A stretch of DNA of 64,000 nucleotides from Aedes albopictus (taxonomy: Eukaryota; Arthropoda; Insecta; Diptera; Culicidae). Shown in pieces: positions 46,021 to 61,502 of this stretch; the first letter of the stretch is position 1, and each line of letters begins with the position of its first letter. A program made the position numbers and the translations under genes. The stretch spans positions 498,004,536-498,068,535 of the forward strand of contig NC_085137.1 of the NCBI RefSeq assembly GCF_035046485.1, in the 5' to 3' direction. The notes beneath the pieces were generated by a model. The model saw nothing but the letters and a program-made list of their open reading frames with translations, searched no databases and was not told the DNA's origin.

Positions 46021-47781
46021 TAGATTAGATGAGCTGAGGTTCTTTTTTGAGATACCTTCAGGAATTTTTTCCAGGATTTCTTCAGGCATTTCTTTCGGGA
46101 ATCTTCTCAGGTTTATTCCCGAGATTCCTTTAGATATTGCTGTATGGATTGCTCCGGAGTTATCTTCAGGGATTTTTGCAGGCGTTGTTTTGGAAAATCC
46201 TAAAAGGATTCTGTTAGTTTTTATTTTCTGCATTCTTTCAGGGATTTGTGCTGGAATTTCTTCAAAGATTCATTCCATGATTCCTGCTGTTATTCCTTAA
46301 GGGATGCCTCCCAAAAAAAAAAAATGAAAAAAAAAAATAGTTTTTCTGCCGAGATTGTTTTCAGGCAACCCTAGATCATAGAGACATCTTCTATGGTTCT
46401 TGCAGGAATGCCTGCTCAGCTTCTGGCCAGCATTCCTGTCATGATCTCTCTAAGGAATACATCAGGTATTCTTCACGGGATTCCTTCAGGAACAACTTCA
46501 GGGATTTCTGCCAGAATTGCTTTAGAAAATCCTGGAAGGATTCTTTCGGAAATTTTACCCAGCATTCTTTCACGGATTTATTCTGGAATTACTTCATAGA
46601 TTCATTTTAGTATGCTTTCAAAGTGTTCTGTCGAAACATATTCAGAGAATCCTAATGGAATTCTTTCTATGAGCCGGGATCCTCGCTCCGGATTTATACA
46701 GCAATTCCTCCCGGGATTTCATCTGTGATTATTTCAGGGATTCCTACCAAGCTTTCAGTTGGGATTCCCTCAGAACTCTACCAGATATGACTCTCAGAAT
46801 TCCTTCTGTATATCCTCCCGGGATTCATTCGGCGATTTCACATTATCTTTTCGATGTAACTTAGATAGTGCCCAGAATAACACCATTAAATTCACATATT
46901 GTTCACGAATAAACAATCATGGAGTAGTACAAACATAAGTGGAGAAGCCGTGTAGAGTATATCTGGTTGAAATTTTATATCAAAACATGGAATGATGATA
47001 AACCTGGGCGTGTTAGTAGAATACCTGTAAATACGAGACACCGAAGACGACCATATAGTTGAGGTCGAAATACGTATCTGTCAAAGGAGACAAATTAAAT
47101 AGAACGGTTCTTAACAAGATTTTATTTTTTAAATATAAAAAAACTTCTGAAAAGTTTACGTATGGTGAGTACGTAAAGAGAGTTTGTGGAGTCTAACTTC
47201 TAAAGTATTTTAACGTTTGCTTATGCCACACATAGTGAGCTCTCTTTATTTGATTTGTTAAAAAAATGAGAAATGTTGAACACTGCAGTCGAAACTACAT
47301 GTAATTACAAGAACCATGCAATGCATACTTTTAGGCGTTTATCGGGTTATAATTCTGCCCCAATTTATAAGTCCTTTTTTATTCTTTTTGAGTGGTTATC
47401 ATCTCTCTCACTTTTTTAGAGCTGCATTTTATCTATACGGACCAGAATATATATATAAGCGTAGAAGTTGTGCTGAAGTTGAACTCGAGAAAAATATCAG
47501 ATATTGAGGACCTACAATGAAGAATTTTTTTGGAACTACACCATAGACTTCCATTTTTTTCATCAAATCATGCTTATTTTATTGGAACTTGACCTTTGAT
47601 AACAAATTTATTTGAAGATTTAAATTGTGAGACACCTTGGGCGTTAACGGGTTAAGAATATAACTATAAAATTTCGTTTTAAGTTAAATCTCATCAAAAA
47701 AGAAGGCCGGAATAAATCTCATTTTCTTCTTTTGTCATAGTGCTTGTTGACTCGTCAAGGGATGATAAATAGCATTTGTCG

Positions 47782-49603
47782 CACAGTGTTTTATTTGGCC
47801 GATTTAGTGCGTTTTTTAAATAATGTTTCAACCGTTGATTTTTGCAATATAGTTTCTTCAGAGAAGTTTCTACAAAGTGCTTCTTTTGACATGAAGAGTT
47901 GGATGATAAATCCTCCTATAAATGAGATGAAAAAAAAATATTTTTTTTTTCAAAAAATGTAGATAGACGCTTGATGTCTGCGGCAAAATTGTGCAAAATG
48001 TAATTTTGATCAACTTTTTCAAAGACACCATAATGCTGAATCTCATACTTTACGAAATATAATGCGTTATATATGCATGACCCCCAGAAATCATATATAT
48101 CATCATAACTATTAAACGGGATTTTTTACATATTTTGCGTCTTCTACAAAGTTGTTTGGAATGTAAAAATGTTTTTGCTAAACATCCGAAAATGTTATCT
48201 TTTTAAATTACAAAATAATTTACAAATTACTGATTTTTATAGGGCAGCTTTGAACTCGTCTAACTTTTTTCGGCGCAAAATGTCTCAAAGAGCCGTTTCG
48301 AATAATGAAACAACTAGATTTCTACTATATGAAAATGGCTTAAACTTTTGTATGCTTTACAAATCCTTTATGTGTTATGGTAAAGAAACAAACTATTATC
48401 AAGCATTGAAATTATTTAATAACTTCATTATTTAACGATATATAATGTCGCAATGTTCAGCAAAATTGTATATCTTTATATGCTCAACAACTTAGCAGAA
48501 CATAGAAATAATGTAAAAAATCTGGATTAAAAGTTATAATAAAACTAAATTTTTGAGTAATTTTTTAAAATGTTTATTTTTTTATAATTCGTTAAAATAA
48601 TCATAGCTTTTAACCAAGATTTTCTATAATTTTTTCATGTTCTAAAAAGTTGTTGAGCATACAAAAATACACAATTTTGCTGAAATTTGCGACATTCTAT
48701 CTCGGTAAATTAAGAAGTTATTAAATAATATCAATATTTGATAATTGTTTGTTTATTCATCATAACACATAAAGGATACACTTGTATACAAAAGTTTAAG
48801 CCATTTTCATATGGTAGAAATAAAGCTATTTTATTATTCGCAACGGTTCTCTGCGCCATTTTGCGCCGAAAAAAGTTAGACGAGTTCAAAGTGACCCTAT
48901 AAATATCAGTAATTTGTAAATAACTTTGTTATTTAAAAAGCTAGCGTTTTTTATCTTCAGCAAAAACTTGTATTTTTACATTCCAAACAACTTTGTAGAA
49001 AACGCAAAAAATGTAAGAAATCCCGTTAAAAAGTTATCATGAAAAATACGATTTCTACATAGAAAAAATCATCGACTTCGGTAACGTTTTACCGAAATCT
49101 CAACCGTTAAGTTTGTTTTACAGAAAAAAATCGGTAAAGATAGCAGCTTTTACCGAAGTTCGTTAGAGTTTGATAGATAAACGATAACATTTTACCGAAA
49201 TTTGTTATTTTTTACAGAATTTCGCTAAAAATTCATTACCGAACGCTCAGCGGTTGAGATTTCGGTAAAAATAACCGAACGCGATTAGCTGTGTAGGGGT
49301 CATGCACATACAACGCAATATTTCTCGTAAAGTATGAGATTTAGCAATATGGCGTATTTGACAAAATTATTCAAAATTGCATTTTGCACAACTTTGCCGA
49401 AGACATCAAACGTCAAAATCTTTTTGAAAAAATATTTTTTTTTTTCATCTCACTTATAGGTGGATTGATCATTCAACTCTTCATGTCAAAAGATTAAGAC
49501 AAAGCGCATCTGTAGAAGCTTTTCCGAAGAAACTATATCGCAAAAATCAACGGTTGAAACGTTATTAAAAAAGCGCACGAAATCGGCAAAATTAAACACT
49601 GTG
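47782..49603. mobile_element. 1.8-kb fold-back element, arms about 770 bp
   Basis: The left arm (47782-48560) is the inverted copy of the right arm (about 48580-49603). Both arms share CATCTAACTTTTTTCGGCGC-like sequence, AACAACTT repeats and terminal CACAGTGTTT with GCCGATTT. The centre is an AT-rich tract near 48570. The right arm is longer because a 236-bp MITE is inserted at 49058-49293. Short frames such as 48169-48435 lie in the arms and show no homology. No clear target duplication. Confidence 0.8.
49058..49293. mobile_element. TA-flanked TTTACCGA MITE, 236 bp
   Basis: TA flanks both ends (49056-49057 and 49294-49295). The ends share ACCGAAATCTCAACCG and TTCGGT. TTTACCGA or its inverse recurs many times inside. 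The opposite arm of the host fold-back lacks it, so GATTTCTGGGGGTCATGC is continuous there. Related to the cluster at 10930. Confidence 0.8.
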
Positions 49604-50445
49604 CAGTCTTTGACAAAGTTTTTTTTTTGTAATGGCCAGAGGCTTTATCTGACAAGAGTTTAGTAGTATGTAACTTATCCACATGGGTGGCGCAACCATC
49701 TTACTTGTAAGCCTTACGTCCTAGGCAGAAGTTGGTGGAATATTAACAATAAAAACTGAAGAAAAATAACAACAAAATGGTGTAATTTTCAAAATATAAT
49801 AACTCACAAAGGGTAAAAAATATACAAAAAAACTCACATCACTTTTTAGTAGTAAACCTCATCCGATTTTAATGATCGATGGCGAATCTGGTCACATTGT
49901 TTCCTATTGGAAATGGTTTCAATCGGTCCAGCCGTTCCGGAGTTATTGCCATTTAGGTGTTCCGGACCGATATCCCAGGAAGGGGCCAACCATGAAAATG
50001 CTAGAAACCCATGCATGCGACATATTCAACCGCGGCTTTTTCGATAAGCTAATGAACGATAAGCAAGAAAATAGTTTAAGTCTATATTTGAATCGGTAGT
50101 GCTCTGATAAGGGCTCTGGGTGTCCCACCGGATGTGGTCAAATGTAGAAGGAACTCACGCAAGCGACAAATCGAACAGCAGCTTTTTCGATAACCCGATG
50201 AACGATAAGCAGGAAAATAATCTAACACCATATCTGAACCGGTAGGATTCCGGAACTGGTTCCAGGTGTTCTGTCGGAATTGGCCAAATAAATAAGTTAA
50301 CCAAACTCATGCATGCGATACCTTAAATAACGGCTTTTTCGATAAGCTGAACGAACAAAAGTGTTTTTCGTTTAACCCTTTCAGACGGTTGGGTCATTTG
50401 CATCTCGCTAACGCGTTCTACAGCAGCGACCCGAAGGGGTTAAAG
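49604..50445. repeat. Tandem repeat of about 147 bp and flank
   Basis: Around 50004, 50150 and 50297 a unit starts near ACTCATGCATGCGAC, continues GGCTTTTTCGATAAGC and ends with a GGTGTYCC/GGCCAAAT block. About two and a half units are present. Short frames here (plus 49872-50099) are not convincing genes. Confidence 0.65.
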
Positions 50446-50451
50446 CAGTGT

Positions 50452-50560
50452 TTCTCAAGATATGGGTCGCGTCGCACTAGTGGGTCGTGGGCTGATTTAT
50501 GGGCTATGATATTTGTTGATTGAGGTTAATAAATGTTAAGCACTTGTATAATTTACAGAT
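50452..50560 (+). mobile_element. Possible solo hAT-like end
   Basis: CAGTGTTTCTCAAGATATGG followed by GTCGCG resembles the ends of many hAT elements. I could not find the matching inverted end or an 8-bp duplication, so this is tentative. Confidence 0.3.
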
Positions 50561-50675
50561 TGCAAGAAATACTCAGATCATGTCAAATTTTTAAGGTTTT
50601 TTTTATAAATTTTGTTAACTCTTGTTGACATTGTAAAATAAACAAACAAAAACATTTGAACAAGAGCTTCGTGTA

Positions 50676-51235
50676 GGGTAAGAAATCTGAAGTTGAACTA
50701 GTCATATTGTAATCTTAATTTGAGAACCATTTCGAAATTCATTAAAATGACATACTTTATGAGGAAATATTTTCTAGGAAAATGTGGTAAACTGATTTCT
50801 GCAATATAATCTGATAGCATTGACTTTAAAACAAATGAATGTAGCGTTTTCTTCATTGAAAATAAGCAAATGAAAAACCACTGTGATTTCACTCATTGCT
50901 CCCCAGAGGGAGCACATTTTCGATGCACTCTTACAGCTAACGCATTGTATCACACGCAAAAAATGAAAGCGTCAAATGAAAGCCTGTTTATCGCAGAATC
51001 GAACTATCGAATAATATTCCGCATTATTTGTCATAAAATTATCAAATTTACGTAATTCGTACTTAGAGAATGTAATCTTGAATTGAACCATTTGAAATCT
51101 AAATTTGAACTAGTAAACGGGGGCGAGCTTTCAGACTGCGCTAGTGGTTGCTTTGTTTACTCTTGGGCGATGGAAATTTCCAAATTTTGTTTCCAAATTT
51201 CTGAAGAATTCCGAACATTGAACATTGTGTATGGC
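50676..51235. mobile_element. Inverted, truncated copy of the 17759 element
   Basis: Begins GGGTAAGAAATCTGAAGTTG after TA at 50674-50675 and follows the reverse complement of 18697 back to about 18130. The remaining distal part is absent. Frames here are noncoding copies of those in the partner. Confidence 0.7.
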
Positions 51236-51443
51236 AAAAAATGTTGCATATTCAATGCACAAAAACTGCTCGGGACAAAGTTTTTTTGCGAAACATCAAT
51301 GAATAAAAAGCTATAAAAAAAATTTTTTCGTGTGTTCTTCAATTGTTTTTTTCTTCAAAAAATAATATCTCTGAGACCCTGATAGATAGCAATATGGTTT
51401 CTTCGGCAAAGTTGTTCAGAATTAGGTATTCATCAATTTTGTA

Positions 51444-52392
51444 CACCGTGTCCAATAAGTTCTCATACAAAATCAAATACAAATCATTTCACATCTGTAA
51501 CAAGGATTTTCAAAGTAAATTTATTTATTGAATTGTCTACTAACACACACCAAATACAGCATATGTTTTGGAACTAACTGTCCTTTATCCTTCTCTGCTG
51601 ATCGCTTATGTGTCGTAAGTCCATTTCAGCTGGCACGCATGCCATTTCATTGGTATTTAGTCGTATTTTAACGAGTAATGGTTTTAAGCTGAAACAGATT
51701 AGGTTCCTGTCCTCCCCCTTGCTAGAAGCAACTATGACCAGAAGATAAAAAATATGAAATCATGTATTGATAAAGTATGAAGCCGTTTTATTTTGTACAA
51801 AATAAAACGTAAATTAAACAAAATCGTCCATTTACCTGTTTTAATGAGATTTGTCGTGTTAAAGAAGCATACGTGCAACTTATCTGGTTGATTCATATCA
51901 TTTTCACTTTTAAAACATGCTTGTATTCCTGTTGTGGTAAATTTTGTCCAAAATTTAGGTTTTATGATGTTTATCTTTGATATAACGGCTATTTTCATGG
52001 AAATCAGCCCAAGTTGAGCTTACTTGCAAATTTCTTACCATATCATCACTAAAACTGTTTTGTTTAAGCCTTAGTATATCCATTTGGTACATAATTTGAG
52101 ATACAAACTCAAAATTTATCCTTATAGACTCTATTTAGCTACCGTAGAAAGAAAATATTTTCGAACATTTTTCATGCGTGCCGGAGAAAACGGATTTCAG
52201 AAAACGGAAGTGTACTGCTAGGCTTATAAAAACAAATACAAAATAAAGATATTCTAAACCGTATGCTTTATTTGATCAGTATTATGTGGCCTTTCAATAC
52301 ATGTATTCACTTTGAAAATATGAATCACATATGTGAAATAAAATGATGTTTTCTAGATTTGTGTTTTGTATGAGAACTTATTGGACACGGTG
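51444..52392. mobile_element. TA-flanked mariner-like non-autonomous element, 949 bp
   Basis: Both ends read CACCGTGTCCAATAAGTTCT and continue CATACAAAA, flanked by TA (51442-51443 and 52393-52394). The interior has no transposase frame; the largest frame (minus 51732-51998) shows no catalytic motif. Likely a deletion derivative or MITE of a Tc1/mariner-type element. Confidence 0.75.
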
Positions 52393-52394
52393 TA

Positions 52395-53490
52395 GAACAT
52401 TTCACATTTTCAAAAATATATTCAAAAAATATGAAGAAACTTTCCCGAACTCAGTATATAGCTAAAACTTCTAATTTAGGCGAATTTTTTTTCTTTGTGT
52501 GCTGTCCCGATCTTTATAAAACTTGAATTTCACTATACCAAAACTTAAAATAAAAAAAATAGTAATTGTTAAAGTATTTGACTATTCTAGGCTACAGACA
52601 AATTTGATTGTTCTACATAATATAACAATAGGCAAAGTTTATAGGAAATTGTAACCTCAAATGACTTCTAAAAAAACGGTTCCATCCTGCCCTGTTGCCA
52701 TCATACGCATTCACTCTTAGCATCATGAAAAGCACGATTTTGCTTGATGTTTTCCCTGTGCACCAACCTTCTACCCACAGACACCCTTTTAGGATGGAAT
52801 GTGGGTGGCAAAACAAAAAAAAACTTTATTACAGGCTCTCCATTTTTATGACGCCTGAGACTTGCCAACGCGCATAAAACATAACACGATGCGTGTGGCT
52901 ATCTGTGGTTTTGCTTGCGGTGACCCACACCAGATTGGAATGGACTCCAGATTCTAATCAAGAAGTTAATCTAGCGATGAAAAATTGTTACCCTTCATCG
53001 CCTGACTCGATGAATTCTAAACTGGGTCTTTTCCATCGGAACAAACACTTTTTTGAACTGAAAAACTACCATCATGTTCAATTTTATAAGAATATGAAAG
53101 CCAAATGCTGGAAAAATTTAGGCGACAGCATGACATAGATATTTCAGAAAATCATTTGAAGTGAGCGATTTTGTATGATGCACATGGAGGAATCCAAGAA
53201 GTACAATGGTGACTAAGGATGCATTCGATTTTGCCTCGTCATACAACTTCCTTCAAGGCAATTGTATCTCCAACACAATATGGTCGGTCATAGTACCAAA
53301 GCAAAAAAAACACAGCTTTTCCGCGAACATACCTTCCAAATTTAGGACCAACGATTCCATTCCGTGGGTCGCTCGACACCTAATTGGGTTCTCCTCTCGT
53401 TACCGAGAGGTTGAGATGTCGCAATGCGTGGCAATTAATCTTGACAGCGAACAGCTTTCGTTATCTTTTGGCATAGCCGCGTTTCCATCG
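52395..53490. other. Unique sequence without a supported gene
   Basis: Several short plus frames (52695-52877, 52893-53138, 53206-53505) occur in moderately balanced sequence. None shows a recognisable domain or clear exon borders. Confidence 0.35.
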
Positions 53491-53496
53491 TACCAT

Positions 53497-53949
53497 CCCG
53501 ACTAGAAGTTTATAACAAAAATATAACATAATTATAACAAACCATGATATGTATAACTCATTGTGATATAACCATGTTTAACAACTTTGGTGTTTAAAAA
53601 TATTATAACTCATTTGTATCATATTATGTTATAAATGTTGCTCAATAACTCATTGTGAAATAATTTAGTTTTGATTCTTTGACATTCAGAACAACATTCT
53701 ACACAATTGTATCATAATATGATAGAAACTAGTTTTCTTGAAGCTAAAATTTATATCATATTGTGTTATAATTTTGATCTGATTATAACAAAATAGGTAA
53801 TTATTTTGATTAGACCGGTGTACTTTTTGTTGCAATTTTAGTTATTTTAACATCATCCTGCATCTAGCTTATAACATAATAAGTTATAGAAAAATTTCAT
53901 AACATCATAACACAATGTGTTACAAACTTGATATATTTTTCTAGTCGGG
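53497..53949. mobile_element. Element with CCCGACTAG ends, about 453 bp
   Basis: The ends are CCCGACTAGAAGTTTATAA and, on the minus strand, CCCGACTAGAAAAATATATC. TACCAT occurs at both sides (53491-53496 and 53951-53956). The body is AT-rich with many TTATAACA and TATCATATT motifs. Superfamily undetermined; the duplication length is ambiguous by a few bases. Confidence 0.7.
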
Positions 53950-53956
53950 ATACCAT

Positions 53957-57560
<3,604 letters not shown>

Positions 57561-57574
57561 ATTAAAGCAGGGGT

Positions 57575-58564
57575 ACTCTGCCACACACTCCCCTAAGCAC
57601 GCGCTCATTGTTTGTCCGATTAGCCCACATTTCGCACCACGCGCCCGCATCGACCGTCCAACTTTGGCACCATTAATTTTGCGGTGCTGTTGGCTGTTTT
57701 TGAACGTGCGTAGGTTTTCAGCGATGCGCGGCGTACTTCAACCGACCAACCTTGAAGGCGGCGGTCGTAATTGTAATGTACGACAGCGTGGAGACCACTT
57801 CCATCGCTACTTAGTTGACACGCATCCACCGCCACCAGGCTACTCTTCGTTTATCGAACGAAGCCCTCCTCCTTGCGGGCTCGTTAATCTCGTCTTGTAA
57901 TAGGAAAGGAAAATTTCTCTTCCAGTCCTACGCCAATGGTTTCTGCTGGTTTTCCGTAGTTTGATTGGAATAGGATCAATACCGTAGACGTAGACGTGTG
58001 TGGTTATTTCACGCACCATCCAATGCTGAATGAGGCGTAACCTCATCCTTGGAAAAGTCCCTTAACCGCTACGTAGTCAAAACAACGATTCCGGTTAACT
58101 TCCGGTCAGCCAGTCCGTGGTGGTAAGTTTTTCTTCACTCTTGCTTAACCACCGTTTTGTGTTTCCAAGAAGGCCTACTTACAGCGGCGAGGATAAGGGT
58201 GCCGGAGACGACGGTGGCAGCACAGATGGGACAAGACCTAGTCCCTAGGGGGAGAAGCTTAGATTCCGGCGGGGGCAATGCCGAGTGGGCAAATGAAAAG
58301 AATCTCAGCCTTCCTTTGTCGGCTGTCCAACTTTTGGTTGCTCATTTGTATTTGCACTGTTCTGCTATTCGTCATCGCGCCACTTCGTTGAACTTGGGTT
58401 TCTCAGTTGGGGGGCCAATTCTTACTCGGACAACTTTTGAAACTTTATGTAGCGAATCGTTTGCACCAGCAGCTGCGCGATAAATCTGGGTGATGCGATA
58501 ATTAATTGTACTTTATCGAGCTTTTTTGTGACCGGCTGGCTGTTTTAACTGGCTTGTTGGGAAA
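57575..58564 (+). other. CpG-rich 5' region of a putative plus-strand gene
   Basis: Higher G+C and many CpGs, without the usual repeats. Frames on both strands (plus 57664-57900 and 58157-58483, minus 57620-57835) have no recognisable product. A possible intron at 58123-58184 and the start codon at 58565 suggest that this is promoter and 5' UTR. The region directly abuts the TCTG array. Confidence 0.4.
58123..58184 (+). other. Possible 62-nt intron
   Basis: Donor GTGGTG|GTAAGT, a branch-like CTTAAC 35-40 nt upstream of the acceptor and acceptor CTTACAG|C define 62 nt, the common size of short insect introns. The acceptor tract is only moderately pyrimidine rich. The same bases on the minus strand also contain a GTAAGT, so orientation is not certain. 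Confidence 0.35.
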
Positions 58565-58585
58565 ATGAATAAATCTACGAACAAG
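58565..58585 (+). CDS. Putative first coding exon, MNKSTNK
   Basis: ATG in the context GAAAATGA is followed by seven codons (MNKSTNK) and a strong donor, AACAAG|GTAAGTAC, at 58586. The exon would end in phase 0. Upstream lies CpG-rich DNA and downstream intron-like DNA with a SINE. Seven residues do not allow a product to be named. The donor is strong, but no downstream exon is visible before the window ends. Confidence 0.4.
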
Positions 58586-58804
58586 GTAAGTACTAACGTT
58601 GATAGCCAATCTGTAGACCTAATCACTGTAATCGCTGGGCAGGGCGAGATATTGTCGGTCGTGGGTAATTCTCAGGCACGTAGTGAACGGCTCTGTTAAA
58701 CATTATTACAACATTATTGCATAAAATGATAAATGATTTTCTTCCTGTTGTAATAGCCCATGTAATAGCCTCATAGCTGTTTACCTTTATATTTTCGAAG
58801 AGGT

Positions 58805-58982
58805 GGAGCGGACCTGGTGTGATGATTAAAGTACGCGACTATTACGCCGAGGAACTGGGATCGAGTCCCACTCCCGACAAATTCGCAAAATGTGAGTTCT
58901 TCCTTCGGAAGGGAAGTAAAGCATGGGTCCCTAGATGAACTAGCCTAGGGCTAGTTAGGGCTCGTTAATACAGATAAAAAAA
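58805..58982 (+). mobile_element. Feilai-like tRNA-derived SINE
   Basis: Full-length looking copy: GGAGCGGACCTGGTGTGATG start, A-box region TGATGATTAAAG, B box GGATCGAGTCCC, body GAGTTCTTCCTTCGGAAGGG and 3' end CTCGTTAATACAGATAAAAA. The flanks TTCGAAGAGGT (58794-58804) and TTCGAAGATGT (58983-58993) are an 11-bp target duplication with one mismatch. Confidence 0.9.
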
Positions 58983-58993
58983 TTCGAAGATGT

Positions 58994-59560
58994 TGCTAAT
59001 GCAGAATCCATCTTCCGAGTAAGTGCACCCAGTTCATTGGAATAGTGGATTGTTTGGTAATAAACCACAAGTTACGAATAGATAACAACACCAGACAAGA
59101 TGAAAGAAGTCTTGAACAATATTTCTAAACAGTTTGGAAATTTATCCTTCACCAAAAGATTGTTTGAATAAAAACTATGTTCACGTTGTACTGAAGGACC
59201 GTGAGTACGGAATCCTAACGTTGCAGGAGGTCTGTTGTACAGGATATTAGGACAAATGTTTAAAAGGTGACGTCGGGTATTATCGGCCGGTTTGTTTCCT
59301 TCGTCATGAAGGATTTTTGTCGGTCAAATGACCTGAAACTTGGTCGTATGGTCAACTCTGAGTTCACCAGCTTTCAAAAACTACCGAAAATGCAGAATTT
59401 CCCCTAGTTAATAATACAATCTATCAGAGCTACAGCAAGACATTCAAGGCAGGAATTGTACCCGATTTGGAACTACTGGACACATTTCCGAACAAAATTG
59501 TGCAGAAAATCCGGTAAGGACTTTTTGGAATACGCATATCTGTCATGAGATGATTCTAAA
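58994..59560. other. Gene-free intronic-like DNA
   Basis: Non-repetitive. The end carries ACGCATATCTGTCATGAGAT, a form of the GACAGATACG motif found elsewhere in the window. No exon is supported. Confidence 0.4.
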
Positions 59561-61086
59561 GTTCCACAATAAGTTCATTTTGGAATTCCTCCAGGAGTTC
59601 CATAAGAAATTTATCCATAAGCTCCCTTACGAAATTCTCTAGCGGAAAATTCTTCCTGGATTATTTTTGGAAATTTTTCCAGGGTTTTGTTCATGATTTC
59701 TTCCAGGAATTTCTTCCTAAATTTCGTATTCCCTTTCTTTAGGAATTACATCAGCATTTTTTTTCAAAAACTTCTCTAAGTACTTCTCCGGAAATTTCTT
59801 GATGAATTCATTCAGGATTTACTTCAGGAATTCATTAATTTGTTCACGACTTTTTCATTCCTCCGGCAAGAACTTCATCTAAATATGACTTCCTCTTGAG
59901 CAGGAATTCCTTCAGCGAAATCTCTGGCAGAAAAAGCTGCTCTAGTAGGAATTTCTTTGAAAATTCCTCAAAGCGGGATTCCTTCGGGGAATCCTCCTGT
60001 TAGTATTCATTTTAGGTTTTCTGCCAGTTGAAATCCCTTCCAGGTTTCTGATCCCAAACATTTCTTCACGAATTCTCCTAGTAGATGTTCTTTTGGGGGT
60101 TCTTACAGCAGGAAGTCATTCCTTGATTCCGGTAACAGGGATTTCTTTTGAGATTCCTCCAGCATAGATTTCTTTTACATGGATCCCTCTAGAAATTTCT
60201 TTTTCTTGAGAATTTCTTGAGCAGTTCTTGCGAAAATTCCTTCAAAAATTTATTTGGAAATTCTTCCAAGAGTTTTATCCAGAATTTAAACACTGAAAGA
60301 AAAATCTGTCGGGGAGTTTCAGGAGTTTTTTTTTTAGAAATGGCTTTTACAGTTCAGTGGGAATTTCTTAAGGAGCTTCTTCCTTCGTTGTAATCCTATT
60401 TCAAAGAAATTCCTGAAAATTTTCATCAAGAAACTCCTGCAGAAATTCCTGACGTATTTCTTGAAGAAATTCTCCAGGAAACTCGTACAATTTGTTTTTT
60501 TTATTTTTCCACGATTTCCCTCGGGAATTTCGTCCAGGTGTACTTTACGAAGTACTTCCAGATGACAATCGGAGAATTCATCCAGCAATTTCTTTAGAAA
60601 TTTCTTCGGGCATTCCTCCAGTAACGTTTTCATAAATTTTTGCAGGATTTTTTTATGGAATTAAAATAGCATTGTTTACATAAATTTCCACAAGAATACC
60701 TTCGGAATTCCTCCAAATTATTTAAAAAAAAAAATCAAAGAATTCTTCAGAAATTACTGCAGTGTCTTTTTTTTTTTTTTTGAGAACTCCTCCAAGAATT
60801 GCTAAAAGATTTTTTCAAGCAATTTCTCAAAAACTGTTTAAAGAATCTCTACATGTTTCAGGAATTATTCTAAGAACATGAGAAAAATTTTAACGACTTA
60901 TTCTAGGAAGTTCTTCACGAATACTTCCAGAATTTCTTCTAGAATTACCCCAGGATTTTATCACGACATTCTCAATTTTTCTCAGGAATTATTCTTTGGA
61001 TTTTTTGGGGAATTTTTCTAGGATAATTTTCAGCAATTCTTTCAGGATTTTTTATTATAAGTTCGTGGTTTTTTCCAAGCATTACA
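59561..61086. repeat. Degenerate GAATTCC-type minisatellite
   Basis: Half-units such as CAGGAATTTCTTC and CCTCCAGAAATT. Interrupted at its right side by a hAT-like MITE. Confidence 0.7.
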
Positions 61087-61094
61087 CCTGCAAC

Positions 61095-61494
61095 CAGTGC
61101 TGAAAATGTAATTTCGACATATCTAAATTCAATCACATCCAGCTCATTTTAGATGCTTAACCTGAGAATATGATACATGAAAAACTTGTGCGGCTGGACC
61201 AGTTCTACAAGAAAGTCACGGAAAACCTCCTCTTTTTTGAATATTTGAAGTAAATGTCACGGACTACCTTCGCAAAATGCCAATTGATATTCACAATGAA
61301 TATCATTGGAATTTTTTGGAGGTAGTCCGTGACATGTATCTTAAATTTTCAAAAAATATCGGTTTTCCGGTGACTTTCTTGTAAAGCTGGTCTAGCCGCA
61401 CAAGTTTTTCATATACCATATGCTCAGGTTGAACTTCTGAAATGAGCTGGACGTGGTTGAATTTAGGTATGTCGAAATTACATTTTCAGCACTG
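61095..61494. mobile_element. hAT-like fold-back MITE, 400 bp
   Basis: Inverted arms begin CAGTGCTGAAAATGTAATTT at both ends and share GAAAAACTTGTGCGGCT. An exact 8-bp duplication, CCTGCAAC, lies at 61087-61094 and 61495-61502. CAGTG ends and 8-bp duplication indicate hAT mobilisation. Noncoding. Confidence 0.92.
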
Positions 61495-61502
61495 CCTGCA
61501 AC

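Larger units (their letters stand above)
44467..47655 (-). mobile_element. TTAA-flanked piggyBac-like element, intact ends
   Basis: TTAA at 44467-44470 is followed by CCCATATTCGCCCAG. At the other end CTTGGGCGTTAACGGG precedes TTAA at 47652-47655. Both inverted ends fit CCCNTNNNCGCCCA directly inside TTAA, the arrangement of the piggyBac superfamily. The interior, reading upward, holds palindromic GTCCTATTTATAGGAC, a TATG microsatellite (44880-44930), 135-bp repeats, a TAGGGTAGA-rich tract, degenerate minisatellite and unique sequence. No transposase frame exists, so mobility would depend on another element. The broken inverted copy is at 22794-28725. Confidence 0.8.

Noticed and set aside
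17759..51235. One large palindromic segmental duplication
   Set aside because: Although elements A and B recur in inverted order, the DNA between them on the two sides (18700-22793 versus 47656-50673) is unrelated. Independent transposon copies explain it better.
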